Shown piece after piece: positions 24,127 to 33,101 of a stretch of 64,000 bases of DNA; position 1 is the first letter of the stretch, and each line of letters starts with the position of its first letter. The stretch comes from Solibacillus silvestris_B (GTDB taxonomy: Bacteria; Bacillota; Bacilli; Bacillales_A; Planococcaceae). The notes beneath the pieces are model-generated. The model made no database searches, had not been told where the DNA came from, and worked only from the letters and a program-made list of their open reading frames with translations. The position numbers and the translations under genes were made by a program. Location: NCBI RefSeq assembly GCF_051967575.1, contig NZ_JBQCJW010000001.1, positions 124,001 through 188,000 of the forward strand, written 5' to 3'.

Positions 24127-24381
24127 TTGAGCAATTATACAAATTCTGAGCCGTCATTGGAACTGATTGCCGCACGACTTGCATATGCTGGCGCTACCAT
24201 TACGACACTTGGAGATATATTATCGACAATTTCTGCTGGAATCGCCCTAAAGCTTGTAGAACAGGAAAATCGGCAAGCCTCGAATACTTATTCAAAAGAA
24301 GATTTTAAGCATATGCAGAAGGAAATGGATCATTTGATTCGCGAGCTTCAAAGAATAAAAAAAATGTTGACCCCCGCTTAA
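24127..24381 (+). CDS. Small conserved-looking protein of unknown function
   Basis: An 84-residue protein. The first half (LELIAARLAYAGATITTLGD) looks amphipathic-helical and mildly hydrophobic; the end (KHMQKEMDHLIRELQRIKKM) is a probable coiled coil. The start is a TTG directly behind CAGGAGGAGAAGA, a strong site. A longer reading from 24091 would have no ribosome site. Function unknown. Its end overlaps, tail to tail, with the small zinc-knuckle gene on the other strand. Confidence 0.6.
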   Translation: MSNYTNSEPSLELIAARLAYAGATITTLGDILSTISAGIALKLVEQENRQASNTYSKEDFKHMQKEMDHLIRELQRIKKMLTPA

Positions 24382-24548
24382 TCCCGATGAAATAAATATT
24401 TCCTTGAATCTGCCTCAATGCGGCGTTCACAATCATCGCAGGAAATATTCGCCTGTCGATTTACTTTAAACTGCCCATATTTTTTCGTGCCTTCGATTAT
24501 TTTGAATGGCTTCCGGCAATATCGGCAAATCGTTTCATAGAAAAACAT
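24378..24548 (-). CDS. 56-residue zinc-knuckle protein
   Basis: A short gene with CRYC near residue 8 and CDDC near residue 38, the arrangement of DUF2197/YlaI-like small zinc proteins. The rest is basic (KPFKIIEGTKKYGQFKVNRQ). Start at ATG 24548; AAAGGA lies 12 bases upstream, so spacing is a little long. The stop overlaps the end of the opposite gene by four bases. Function unknown, but the cysteine spacing and clean ends make it likely to be real. Confidence 0.6.
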   Translation of the reverse strand: MFFYETICRYCRKPFKIIEGTKKYGQFKVNRQANISCDDCERRIEADSRKYLFHRD

Positions 24549-24596
24549 TCATAAACCATTCCTTTCCGCAATTTCCTCTATTTATTATAGCTTAAA

Positions 24597-24634
24597 ATTA
24601 AAAAACCTATTGCGATAAGTACACGCAATAGGTT
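24597..24634 (-). terminator. Terminator after the LysM-3D gene
   Basis: AACCTATTGCG (minus strand, 24634-24624) pairs with CGCAATAGGTT (24614-24604), then TTTTT-rich bases. Confidence 0.85.
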
Positions 24635-24639
24635 ATATT

Positions 24640-25215
24640 TTATGATTTCAAAATTTTTACTGTAACTTGCTTACGTCCCCATTTCGTTGCTGTTGATTTA
24701 CTGTTTACGAAAATATCTATTTTATTGCCTTTGATGGCTCCACCGATATCACCTGCAACAGCAATCCCATAACCTTCCACCCACACTTTCGAGCCGAGCG
24801 GAATGATTTTAGGATCCACCGCAATCACCTTCAAGCTCGGATTTTTGCGCAGGTTCAGTCCTGTTTTTGTTACCCCTGTACAGCCTTTACAATTAGCGGT
24901 ATAAGCTGTTGCCGTCATCTTAATTGTCTTTTTGACATTGGATGGGTCTGTCGCGGATTTTTTTGTTTCTTTTTTCTCTGCAGCAGGTTTATTTTTAATA
25001 TGGCTCGGCAGCTTGATGACTTGCTTTAATTGAATCTTGCTTGTCTCTAAATCATTCAATGTCATGAGCTCTTTTACTGTTGTATCATATTTTTTTGCAA
25101 GGATTGATAAATTCTCGCCTTTTTTTACTGTATGTGTAGCAGCCTGTGACGTTCCAACAAAAAGAAATGCGCTTGCGGCCATTACCGCGATTAATGCTAA
25201 AACTTTCTTGATCAT
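24640..25215 (-). CDS. Secreted LysM-3D domain cell-wall protein
   Basis: A 191-residue exported protein: signal peptide at residues 1-25 (cut after SQA), one LysM peptidoglycan-binding domain at about 27-70 (HTVKKGENLSILAKKYDTT), a Lys/Glu-rich linker, and a 3D domain at about 95-190. The 3D domain, with TAYTANCKGC, DPKIIPLGSKVWVEG and AGDIGGAIKGNKIDIF, carries the aspartates of MltA/Rpf-type lytic enzymes. It probably trims peptidoglycan during growth or germination, like YocH. It is monocistronic. Confidence 0.92.
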   Translation of the reverse strand: MIKKVLALIAVMAASAFLFVGTSQAATHTVKKGENLSILAKKYDTTVKELMTLNDLETSKIQLKQVIKLPSHIKNKPAAEKKETKKSATDPSNVKKTIKMTATAYTANCKGCTGVTKTGLNLRKNPSLKVIAVDPKIIPLGSKVWVEGYGIAVAGDIGGAIKGNKIDIFVNSKSTATKWGRKQVTVKILKS

Positions 25216-25526
25216 ACTTGAATATTTCCCTCCAGAATAATTGTCGTGAAAAATCTTTTTGATTCAACTTGTACTAGCATAACCTCGCAATATTTCATTT
25301 GTATGACATCTTCCTACAGGAAATATTACAATTAAGTAACAAAAAGTCGAAACATGTCGATAAAATATTACAAATACCTGAAATAATTATATTTTCCTTA
25401 TATACCAACAATTATTTTTACATAAATTTTCGAGCTGGAATTATTTCGTAATTCGAACTATCTAACTGCTTCATTTTATGTTAAGATATTTTTTGTTTTA
25501 TGATTTTTAATGAAAGAGTGGATTTT
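25216..25526. other. Divergent intergenic region, no gene seen
   Basis: About 310 bases, very A/T-rich, between the LysM-3D and MATE genes. I found no gene, riboswitch or clear hairpin. It must contain both promoters, but no convincing -35/-10 pair stood out. YocH-type genes are often under WalR; no direct TGTWAH repeats with the right spacing were recognised. Confidence 0.4.
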
Positions 25527-26870
25527 TTGGCAAATACTACAAAAGAGTTAAGTTTATTCAAGTTGACATGGCCGTTGTTTTTAGAATTATTTCTATTTAT
25601 GCTAATGGGCTTGGCTGACACATTCATGTTGAGTGCAGTGTCTGATGATGCGGTGGCCGGTGTTGGAACAGCGAACCAATATATCCAAATCGCGATTTTG
25701 CTATTAGGTGTCATCGGGACAGGGGCATCGATTGTCGTTTCTCAATATTTAGGTTCGCGCCTGACAGCGGAAGCCTCAAAAATTGCCGCTTTATCAGTCA
25801 CACTTAATTTAGTCGCTGGGTTTATAATTAGTGGTTTGTTTCTATTATTTTCCGATGCATTAATGAAAATGATGAATTTGCAAGGTGCGGTGTTAGAAGC
25901 AGCGCAAAGCTATTTAGCCATCGTAGGGGGATTCATCTTTGTTCAAGCATTGATCACTTCGTTGTCCTCGGTCATCCGTGTTCAAGGCTGGACGAAACAA
26001 ACAATGTTCGTATCGCTTGGCATGAACATCGTGCACGTTATTTTAAACTATATTTTAATTTTTGGTAAATTCGGGGCGCCAGAGCTAGGGGTTGAAGGTG
26101 CAGCCATTTCTTCTGTCATTAGCCGTGTCCTTGCTGCCATCGTATTTTTCTGGCTGTTATACCAAGCATTGGAAGTACGAATCCAATTCACCGATTACTA
26201 TCGTTTTTCCAAGCAATACATTGCGAAAATTTTAAAAATCGGCATTCCTTCCGCACTTGAGCAAGTCCTTTACCAAACAAGCCAGATAGTCCTGCTTTAT
26301 TACGTGACATACATCGGGGCTGAGGCATTGTCCGCTCGTCAATATGCAATGAATATTTCGATGTTTACTTATCTATTTGCTATGGCGATCGGGATGGGAA
26401 CAGCCATTTTAATCGGGCGCTATGTAGGCGCGGGCGAAAAGGATCTCGCTTACAATAGCGTCTGGTTCAGCGTGAAATCCGCTTTACTGTTCACACTTAT
26501 CATGGTTGCCGTCGTTATTACCTTTAGAGTCCCATTGCTGCGGCTGTTCACTGACAACGAGGAAATTATTCAAATCGGTGCAAGCGTGTTATTATTGAGC
26601 ATTTTTCTTGAAACGGGGCGCACGATTAATATTACAATCATTAACTCGCTGCGTGCCTCCGGTGATGCCGCTTATCCTGTACGTATCGGAATCGTTTCGA
26701 TGATTATGATCGGCTTATCGCTTGGTTATTTCTTCGTATTCATTCTTGATTTGGGGCTTGTCGGTGTATGGCTTGCCATTGCATGTGATGAATGGATACG
26801 CGCCATTTTAGTTATTTTCCGTTGGCGCAGCCGAAAATGGGAACGCTATGCCATTGTCGGGCCAAAATAA
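25527..26870 (+). CDS. MATE family efflux transporter
   Basis: A membrane pump of about 447 residues with 12 spans in two related halves (DinF/NorM type). It exports cationic drugs or metabolites in exchange for sodium or protons. Family features are PLFLELFLFMLMGLADTFML in the first span and GIPSALEQVLYQTSQIVLLY at the start of the second half. The TTG at 25527, with AAAGAGTGG upstream, is preferred to the ATG at 25500, which has no ribosome site. Monocistronic with a terminator. Confidence 0.9.
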   Translation: MANTTKELSLFKLTWPLFLELFLFMLMGLADTFMLSAVSDDAVAGVGTANQYIQIAILLLGVIGTGASIVVSQYLGSRLTAEASKIAALSVTLNLVAGFIISGLFLLFSDALMKMMNLQGAVLEAAQSYLAIVGGFIFVQALITSLSSVIRVQGWTKQTMFVSLGMNIVHVILNYILIFGKFGAPELGVEGAAISSVISRVLAAIVFFWLLYQALEVRIQFTDYYRFSKQYIAKILKIGIPSALEQVLYQTSQIVLLYYVTYIGAEALSARQYAMNISMFTYLFAMAIGMGTAILIGRYVGAGEKDLAYNSVWFSVKSALLFTLIMVAVVITFRVPLLRLFTDNEEIIQIGASVLLLSIFLETGRTINITIINSLRASGDAAYPVRIGIVSMIMIGLSLGYFFVFILDLGLVGVWLAIACDEWIRAILVIFRWRSRKWERYAIVGPK

Positions 26871-26883
26871 ACGTAAAAAATCA

Positions 26884-26922
26884 AAACCGCCTTCTGCATT
26901 AAATGCGAAGGCGGTTATTTTA
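26884..26922 (+). terminator. Terminator after MATE gene
   Basis: AACCGCCTTC and GAAGGCGGTT pair around a 12-base loop that can extend the stem (TGCATT/AAATGC), then ATTTTATT. It overlaps the end of the convergent gene and may serve both. Confidence 0.8.
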
Positions 26923-27336
26923 TTGTGCTGTTTCTTCAGTTGTTATTTCTTCCTGTTGTTCAGTTTGGCCAGCTTCTTCAGCTTCAGCCGCGGCAACCGC
27001 TTCTTCCGCTGCACGGCGTTTTGCTTCTTCTGCCGCTTTTTTTGCAGCTTCTTCGATAGGTTTATTGACAACGCCCAAGCACCAAATGAATTCTTCCCAT
27101 GCCATATTCCAGCCTCTAAACACTTCTTCCGAGTCATCCCATTTTACTGAATATGCCAGGCCATCCTCTGTTTTAATAATAGACAATGATAAATCCGCTC
27201 CGGCACGGTCACTGACTAATTTGATTTTCCCCTCTTCATCGAATCGTTCCTCGATATTGTCTTTGTCTGTAAATGAACGGCTTTGCGCTATTTCAAATAA
27301 TGTATTGCTATGAATTCGGTATTTATTTTTTTGCAT
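26920..27336 (-). CDS. Unknown protein with Ala/Glu-rich coiled-coil tail
   Basis: A protein of about 138 residues that I do not recognise. Residues 1-85 look like a mixed alpha/beta domain (FEIAQSRSFTDKDNIEERF, AYSVKWDDSEEVFRGW). The tail from about 90 on is repetitive and rich in Ala, Glu and Lys (KPIEEAAKKAAEEAKRRAAE), a predicted helix or coiled coil, and ends in EEITTEETAQ. The ATG at 27336 is chosen; 27357 is also open, both with weak ribosome sites. Confidence 0.6.
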   Translation of the reverse strand: MQKNKYRIHSNTLFEIAQSRSFTDKDNIEERFDEEGKIKLVSDRAGADLSLSIIKTEDGLAYSVKWDDSEEVFRGWNMAWEEFIWCLGVVNKPIEEAAKKAAEEAKRRAAEEAVAAAEAEEAGQTEQQEEITTEETAQ

Positions 27337-27516
27337 GTTTTTCCCAACTTCCATCATTGATTAATTACTTTTACTATATTACAGCGTTTCCAAAAAATTA
27401 TCGCGATTTTTTTCAGAATGAGCACTTTTTATTATTTTATCACAAAAACATACGCTTAAACCACTAACTATTGCACAAAATAGAACATATATTCCTCTAT
27501 TTATGAAAATTAAATG

Positions 27517-27548
27517 AAAAAAAATCGTGAAGCTTTTCTACTTCACGA
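27517..27548 (-). terminator. Terminator after the YcdB/YcdC-type gene
   Basis: TCGTGAAG (minus strand, 27548-27541) pairs with CTTCACGA (27532-27525) and is followed by a run of eight T-rich bases. Confidence 0.85.
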
Positions 27549-27562
27549 GATTTAAAGATTAC

Positions 27563-29782
27563 TTAATAATAATATGTGCCGCTGCTTCTTTTTTCAGCAA
27601 TTTCATAAGCGAGTTCGATAATCGATTTTGACAGCTGTGCATAAGTTACTTCCTTTTTCGGCAAGAACATTGATTGTTCTGACTTTTGAAGACCTAATAC
27701 ATGTGAGAGTGCAACATATCCCAATTTTGCAGGATCTACATCAGCAGCATCTTTTATCGTTAATTGATAAATTTCTGAATGCTTTGCCGCCTGCTCTAAC
27801 CCGAGAACACGGATATACCAAACGGCAAGCTGCTCATTCGTCACTTTTTGATCAATGTTCAGCTCATCCTCTGCCGGATTTAAAATACCTAAGCGTGTCG
27901 CTGTTTCAACAACTTTAAAATAAGGATGCTCCGAATTGATTTGTTCGAATGATGCGGATGGCTGCTCCTGGCGATATGCATAATAATCTTCATAGAAATA
28001 GCTAATTGATTTAATGAGCGTATTTAATGCTTGTCCTTGCGTGATCGCAACATCCGCATTGAAAGCATTGCTGTCTTTTACATCAATGGCACCAGCTTGA
28101 ATTAAATAATTCAATTCTTTCTCAGCGGTTGGGTGCGAAATTTTTACTCCCTCTGTTTGGGCAGAACCGTTATATATTTTCCCGCTATTGGCGTCGATCT
28201 GATAGAAGTCTTGCCCATTTACTGTCGGAATATATACAAGCTCATATTTCCCTTGCTCATTTTGCAATGTGTTGTAAACTAACTTAACGCCCAATGCATC
28301 GGCAAATAATTTTTTTGCTTCTTCCGCCGAAATGACCGAATCACGTTTTGGCCATTCCTCGATGCTTACTGGATAGCGATAAAACGATTTTAATTGACCT
28401 TCATCATCAATTGATACCGATAAATTATCTCCATTTACAATCAAACCGTCTTTAATGCGCGGGAAGCTCACATAATGCACTTTTGCATCTTTATCATATG
28501 TCGGTTCAAATTGGGTTGTCGCATATTCATGTACAGAAGTTGGAGCAAGCTGCTTCACATATTCCTCTGCTGCCGCAATTACTTTTTCTTTCGCCAATTG
28601 TGGCGCAGCTGCTTCTGCTTGTTCCTCACTAGCTGGGAAATGGCCAAAGTAATCGGAATACGATATTAATTCGCCAGTTTTCTTGTTAAATTCAATGGAA
28701 GAACTATGAGTAGCATTTTTATAGTGATACGAATAAGAAATACTAATAATCGGATGATCATTCATGTCATGCTCATAAGCCGAATCAATCGTAAATTTTG
28801 ATGTATCCGATTGACGCTCAACCAATTGTTTTGCAATTGCTTTAGCCTCTTCAACCGTTATTGGCGCAGGTGTTTTTAATTGGGTAGTCGAAAGCGGGCG
28901 TAACGCTGTTTGACCTGTCAGCGCATCAACCTTTCCAGTATATGTTGCCCATTTATTTGAAGTTGCATGTAGACCTATTATATTTGGGTCAGGCAAATAA
29001 ACAAGCTTCACAGTCGGTTTTGATGAAGCAGGTTCATAATCGATGGAATACTGCAATGTCAAATTTAATTGTTCTTTCATTTTTTTTACTGCTGCTTCCT
29101 TTGATGCAATATTTGTTGCATCTTCAAATGACATGCGTTTTTGCATTGTGTTCATTTGTGTATAGTACTGGATTTTCCCATCTCCTAAAACGGTCACCAT
29201 AATCGTTTGATCAGAAATCGGTATATTTTTTTCCGTTGGAGTAAATGAGTACGTATACGTAATCGGCTCTGTAATCAAACGGCTGTTATAGTAGCTTGGC
29301 ACTTCATTCCCTAAAATATAATTAGTGGAAGCTGATACTTTTTTCACGAAATCCTCCGCGACTTTGCGTGCTTGCTCCTCTGAAACTTTCCCAGGAAATA
29401 GCGCATCCTTTATATTCGCTGGGACGAAATAAAAATTCTCGATTTCAAGGTTGTCCCCTTTGAATGTAACACTTCCGCTTTCAGTCTGTTTGTTCACCTT
29501 TTTTTGGAACATTAGCTCATAGCGTGTCGTTAAATCGTCCGCATAATGGAAACTCATCGAAGTCATTTGGAAATCACTGTTAGAGTATGTACTAAACATC
29601 TCTGGCAGTTTCGTTTTCAATACTTGAATAAGCTGTTCTTTTGTTACTTGTTCATCATTCATTGCCACATAAATCGGGACTCTTTCTTCCTTTGTCATTA
29701 CAGAAGCGTCTGTCATTGCCGGATTAGCAAGCAATCCCAGCGTTACGACTGACATGCTTAAAGCGGTTGTCCATTTTTTCAT
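27563..29782 (-). CDS. Exported YcdB/YcdC-type protein with SLH-like C-terminus
   Basis: A 739-residue exported protein. Residues 1-27 are a signal peptide (cut near MTDAS). The body contains repeated PepSY/YcdB-YcdC-type units: each has a helix like SEEQARKVAEDFVKK, TVEEAKAIAKQLVER or SAEEAKKLFADALG followed by beta strands. The last 190 residues show three degenerate S-layer-homology-like segments (AEKELNYLIQAGAI..., YFKVVETATRLGIL..., GYVALSHVLGLQKS), which would tether it to the cell wall. The function of these proteins is not proven; protease inhibition or envelope sensing has been suggested for PepSY-like domains. ATG behind AAAGGAGGATGAAAT. Confidence 0.82.
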   Translation of the reverse strand: MKKWTTALSMSVVTLGLLANPAMTDASVMTKEERVPIYVAMNDEQVTKEQLIQVLKTKLPEMFSTYSNSDFQMTSMSFHYADDLTTRYELMFQKKVNKQTESGSVTFKGDNLEIENFYFVPANIKDALFPGKVSEEQARKVAEDFVKKVSASTNYILGNEVPSYYNSRLITEPITYTYSFTPTEKNIPISDQTIMVTVLGDGKIQYYTQMNTMQKRMSFEDATNIASKEAAVKKMKEQLNLTLQYSIDYEPASSKPTVKLVYLPDPNIIGLHATSNKWATYTGKVDALTGQTALRPLSTTQLKTPAPITVEEAKAIAKQLVERQSDTSKFTIDSAYEHDMNDHPIISISYSYHYKNATHSSSIEFNKKTGELISYSDYFGHFPASEEQAEAAAPQLAKEKVIAAAEEYVKQLAPTSVHEYATTQFEPTYDKDAKVHYVSFPRIKDGLIVNGDNLSVSIDDEGQLKSFYRYPVSIEEWPKRDSVISAEEAKKLFADALGVKLVYNTLQNEQGKYELVYIPTVNGQDFYQIDANSGKIYNGSAQTEGVKISHPTAEKELNYLIQAGAIDVKDSNAFNADVAITQGQALNTLIKSISYFYEDYYAYRQEQPSASFEQINSEHPYFKVVETATRLGILNPAEDELNIDQKVTNEQLAVWYIRVLGLEQAAKHSEIYQLTIKDAADVDPAKLGYVALSHVLGLQKSEQSMFLPKKEVTYAQLSKSIIELAYEIAEKRSSGTYYY

Positions 29783-29943
29783 ATTTCATCCTCCTTTGCC
29801 CACTATATAATATACGTTTACATAGCGGGAATAGTTTCAATATATTGGTTATTCTTTAAAAAAATTCCCTTTTATTTTAATCATCTTGCTATTCCATTGT
29901 ATTCCATAATAAGTCATGTTAGAATTTTGCAGAGGTGAAGTTC

Positions 29944-30135
29944 GTGAGCATCATAACAGCAGGACTATTAATATCATTTTCAGGCATTATTGTCGTATGT
30001 TTAGGTTTATTCGACGTAATACCAGATGCTACCAAAACATTAAATTATGTATTTATTGCCATTGGGTGGGTATTTATTCTAATCGGAATTATTGTCCGTA
30101 TTGTCGGCATGAAGTTGGAGCGGAAACATAAATAA
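29944..30135 (+). CDS. Small two-span membrane protein
   Basis: A 63-residue protein with two membrane segments (about residues 3-22 and 34-54) and a basic C-terminus (RIVGMKLERKHK). The GTG at 29944 has AGAGGTG at the right distance; an upstream GTG at 29935 overlaps that site. Function unknown. It is monocistronic with a terminator and divergent from the large exported protein. Confidence 0.6.
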   Translation: MSIITAGLLISFSGIIVVCLGLFDVIPDATKTLNYVFIAIGWVFILIGIIVRIVGMKLERKHK

Positions 30136-30143
30136 AATGAAAT

Positions 30144-30186
30144 AGGCTGTGCCGAAAGTCAATTTGACTTTTAACACAGCCTTTCT
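30144..30186 (+). terminator. Terminator after small membrane protein
   Basis: AGGCTGTG (30144-30151) pairs with CACAGCCT (30175-30182), with an inner AAAGTCA/TTGACTTT stem, then TTCTCC. Confidence 0.75.
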
Positions 30187-30266
30187 CCGTAATAAATTAT
30201 GATGCGGCTATAGTTGGCCATCTCAATGATGGATTTCCAACATTGATTTTTGAAAATCCCGATTTT

Positions 30267-31838
30267 TCATTCTTCATTAATAGACTGGAATTCGGCCATG
30301 CGAGCGGTTGCACGCCAATAATGGTAAATAAGCCGGTCAATCCATAGTAGTGCATCCACTTTTGAAACGGCTAAATCCAATTGTGTTTCGTTCGCTACAG
30401 AGCGCTCGAAATATTGAATGCGCTTGTTGCGGCGCTCCCGTGCCACTTGCTGGGATGTTTCTTCCAATATTAATGAAATATCCAAAAGCTTCTCGTCTTC
30501 ATTTAACCTTTGATTGATTGTAGACAGCATCTCCTGCCATTCCTGCATTAACTTTTCCTGCAACGAAAGTGCCTCCACCTTTTGCGGCTCGCGCAACACT
30601 TTAATTAAGCGATGCAAATGATCAAGTGTATGTAAAATCGATATAAGTTTTTGGCGCTCCCGCTTGGAAGTGACTAAAATTTTATCTAAAAACTTCCTTG
30701 TAATTTCCAGTGCTTCTTCAATTTCCAGCATTGTCTTCTCGAATTCCACGGTTACTTTTTTCATATTCATTAATAACTGTTGCGCATTAGTAAGCTCTAC
30801 CATAATGTCACGCATCGTTTTAAAAGATACTTCAATCGCTGCAGATGGCATCTCTGCTAAACTGTCATCCAAATCCCGTGTTAATGCATTTTCGCGCTCC
30901 GGGACGAGCTTCATCAAAAAATTCGCGAAAGGCCGCATAAGCGGAATAAAGATAAGGGCCCCGAGTAAACTAAACAGCGTATGGAAAATTGCCAAGCCTA
31001 TTGTTTGATCGAAATGTCCCGAAATGAGCTCCGTAAACCATTTTGTAGCTTGCACAAAGTAAGGGAAGATGATTGTTACAATGACTGCTGTCAAAACATT
31101 GAACATTAAGTGTGTAAGTGCAGTGCGCTTCGCCGAAACAGAAGCCCCGATTGATGCAAACAATGCAGTTGCAGTCGTTCCGATATTTTGTCCGATGACT
31201 AAATAGGCAGCCTGCTCAAAGTCGATCGCCCCTGCAAAAAGGGCGGTTAATGTAGCCGCCATTGCAGCACTTGACGCCTGCATAATAACTGTCATCACAA
31301 CACCTATTACAATTAATAAAAAAATTGAGATAAATGAATCTGCCGGAATGGAGTCAAAGGCAATTAAATCCTGTGCAGAGCCCATCCCTTGTTGAAGCAT
31401 ATCAATACCGAGAAACAGCAATCCAAACCCTGCAATGACATTTCCGAATTTTTTCACTTCATGCGGGGCGATTAATGACATAAATACACCGATGCCGATA
31501 ATCGGCAATGCCATCGTTTGCAGGCTGATTTTAAAGCCAATCAACGAAATAATCCACCCCGTGCTTGTGCTCCCAATGTTTGCTCCAATAATGACCCCAA
31601 TGGATTGGATAAAAGTCAGCAAGCCCGCACTGACAAAGCCAATCGTCAATAAAGTGGTCGCTGTCGACGATTGGACGAGCATCGTCATAATTGCACCGGA
31701 GATTACAGCACTAATGCGCCCTTTCGTGAACGTATTCAACCATCTTTTTAAAGCATCGCCTGCAATTTCTTTCAGTCCATTTGTTAACATCGTCATTCCG
31801 AGCAGAAATAGACCAATCCCACCAAAAATTGTGAGCAT
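30267..31838 (-). CDS. Na/Pi cotransporter family protein with PhoU-like tail
   Basis: A 523-residue protein. Residues 1 to about 310 form the NptA/PNaS membrane domain with two inverted QSS-type repeats (TMLVQSSTATTLLT and IMQASSAAMAATLTA) and the GANIGSTSTG / GQNIGTTATA loops. The rest is a cytosolic helical PhoU-like domain rich in charged residues. It probably moves phosphate with sodium, or in small-genome relatives senses cyclic-di-AMP-linked phosphate state; direction of transport is not readable. Length and order match YjbB-like proteins. Start ATG behind GGCGGTGATGAA. Confidence 0.9.
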   Translation of the reverse strand: MLTIFGGIGLFLLGMTMLTNGLKEIAGDALKRWLNTFTKGRISAVISGAIMTMLVQSSTATTLLTIGFVSAGLLTFIQSIGVIIGANIGSTSTGWIISLIGFKISLQTMALPIIGIGVFMSLIAPHEVKKFGNVIAGFGLLFLGIDMLQQGMGSAQDLIAFDSIPADSFISIFLLIVIGVVMTVIMQASSAAMAATLTALFAGAIDFEQAAYLVIGQNIGTTATALFASIGASVSAKRTALTHLMFNVLTAVIVTIIFPYFVQATKWFTELISGHFDQTIGLAIFHTLFSLLGALIFIPLMRPFANFLMKLVPERENALTRDLDDSLAEMPSAAIEVSFKTMRDIMVELTNAQQLLMNMKKVTVEFEKTMLEIEEALEITRKFLDKILVTSKRERQKLISILHTLDHLHRLIKVLREPQKVEALSLQEKLMQEWQEMLSTINQRLNEDEKLLDISLILEETSQQVARERRNKRIQYFERSVANETQLDLAVSKVDALLWIDRLIYHYWRATARMAEFQSINEE

Positions 31839-31951
31839 TTCATCACCGCCAAATTGAAATAATCATTAAAAACTTATCGTACCATTTTAGTTACAAAAAT
31901 TTAACAATTACTTTACAATTTAGAGGAATATTGCCTTTTCAAAAGGATTAT

Positions 31952-32218
31952 TTAAAGTAAATCAATGAGTTCCTGTTCAAGTAAATGATGCTTCACCCCA
32001 TAAATATCCACCTCATAAGTAATTGTACCGCTTCCGCTTATTTGGATATTTGTAATTTCGCCTGCTTTATTTAATATATGCGGTTCATAGTATTTACGAT
32101 AATGATGGAGTTCACTATCAATTTGTTCATCGATCAATTGCACCTTTACACGATCCATAAGCTGAAACTTTGGCTTACAATGTTCATGTTCAAGCTCAAA
32201 TAAACTTAGCTGCACCAA
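31952..32218 (-). CDS. Small unknown protein
   Basis: An 88-residue protein that I do not recognise. It has a basic central part (KPKFQLMDRVKVQLID) and ends in a beta-rich segment (GSGTITYEVDIYGVKHHLLEQEL). Start by TTG (32218) or GTG (32215) with GCAGGTG upstream. It is upstream of the phosphate transporter gene and on the same strand. The segment DRVKV...GEITNIQISGSG...YEV has the look of a small barrel that reads a property like KOW or Tudor folds. Confidence 0.55.
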   Translation of the reverse strand: MVQLSLFELEHEHCKPKFQLMDRVKVQLIDEQIDSELHHYRKYYEPHILNKAGEITNIQISGSGTITYEVDIYGVKHHLLEQELIDLL

Positions 32219-32284
32219 AAAAATTCACCTGCCAAAATGTATTCAAAAGTACATTTCGACAGATGAAGCTAAATTCCTTTATTC

Positions 32285-32548
32285 CTAAAAATCGATTTCA
32301 TTCATTTGCGGTGCCGGCAATACAGTTTCATTCTTTTTTTGTTCGGGTTTTAAATAAATGACAAGCTCTTGCTGGTATGTGCCGTTTTCCAGTAAATAAT
32401 GATCAAGCGTATGGCTATCATATTGATATATGCCGAATGGGAACGATACATTATCGCCTTTGACCGCCGCCAACAAACCCGCAACATCCCCGCTTACCAT
32501 TTGCAATACTTCTTCCGCCGTTTCGGTCAATACAAATACTACATTCAT
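32285..32548 (-). CDS. Small unknown protein
   Basis: An 87-residue protein of unknown family, not membrane-bound. It reads as a small alpha/beta domain (VVFVLTETAEEVLQMVSGD; YLLENGTYQQELVIYL) with a charged tail. The ATG is behind GGAGAGTAAAAAG. It lies 12 bases after the tubby-like gene on the same strand and is probably its operon partner. Confidence 0.6.
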   Translation of the reverse strand: MNVVFVLTETAEEVLQMVSGDVAGLLAAVKGDNVSFPFGIYQYDSHTLDHYLLENGTYQQELVIYLKPEQKKNETVLPAPQMNEIDF

Positions 32549-32560
32549 CTTTTTACTCTC

Positions 32561-33091
32561 CTATACACCGATAAATAACGTTGCTTGGGCAATCGCGATA
32601 TAGAACGCCGGATTTTGAACAGGCGCTTCCTCCGACAGCTCAAATGTCATGGCGAAGATATCTTTTTGCTCTTCATATACAGCAAGCCATCTCGCTATAA
32701 CCGTATCATTGACGATAAAATTTGACCAGTCTTCCATTTCTTTTTCGATTTTCATTTTAAATGTATTGCCTGAAACAAATAATTCAGGAACTCCGATACG
32801 CCAATTCTCATAATTGATGATATATCTTTCGGTTGTTAGCAAGTCTGTCGCTTCAAACCATACTTTCCCCCGCCGAAAAATTTTCTTCGTTTCAAATATT
32901 GATTTGCCTTCACTCGTTTGTACAGCGTACTTTAAAAAATAGCGGTAGTCAAAATAACTATCGAATAGTTTTTTTAAGCTATTGTCATATATGCGCTGAA
33001 CATATAGTATTTGTTCGCCTGATTCATCGCAAATAGGCTTGGGTAAAGTCGATTTTATATCGCCCTCAACCTCGTACGTAAAAGTTTGCAT
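32561..33091 (-). CDS. Tubby C-terminal-like domain protein
   Basis: A 176-residue protein whose pattern fits the tubby-C-terminal/LURP-one (YxjI-like) beta-barrel fold: short strands with an embedded basic motif (KKIFRRGKVWFEAT) and a hydrophobic C-terminal helix (NPAFYIAIAQATLFIGV). Family members bind lipid or act as scaffolds, but no function is known in Bacillales. The ATG at 33091 has AAGGAGAACTTG upstream and lies 10 bases from the stop of the glycerophosphodiesterase gene, so these are co-transcribed. A longer reading to 33376 overlaps that gene and is unlikely. Fold assignment is moderate. Confidence 0.6.
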   Translation of the reverse strand: MQTFTYEVEGDIKSTLPKPICDESGEQILYVQRIYDNSLKKLFDSYFDYRYFLKYAVQTSEGKSIFETKKIFRRGKVWFEATDLLTTERYIINYENWRIGVPELFVSGNTFKMKIEKEMEDWSNFIVNDTVIARWLAVYEEQKDIFAMTFELSEEAPVQNPAFYIAIAQATLFIGV

Positions 33092-33101
33092 CAAGTTCTC
33101 C

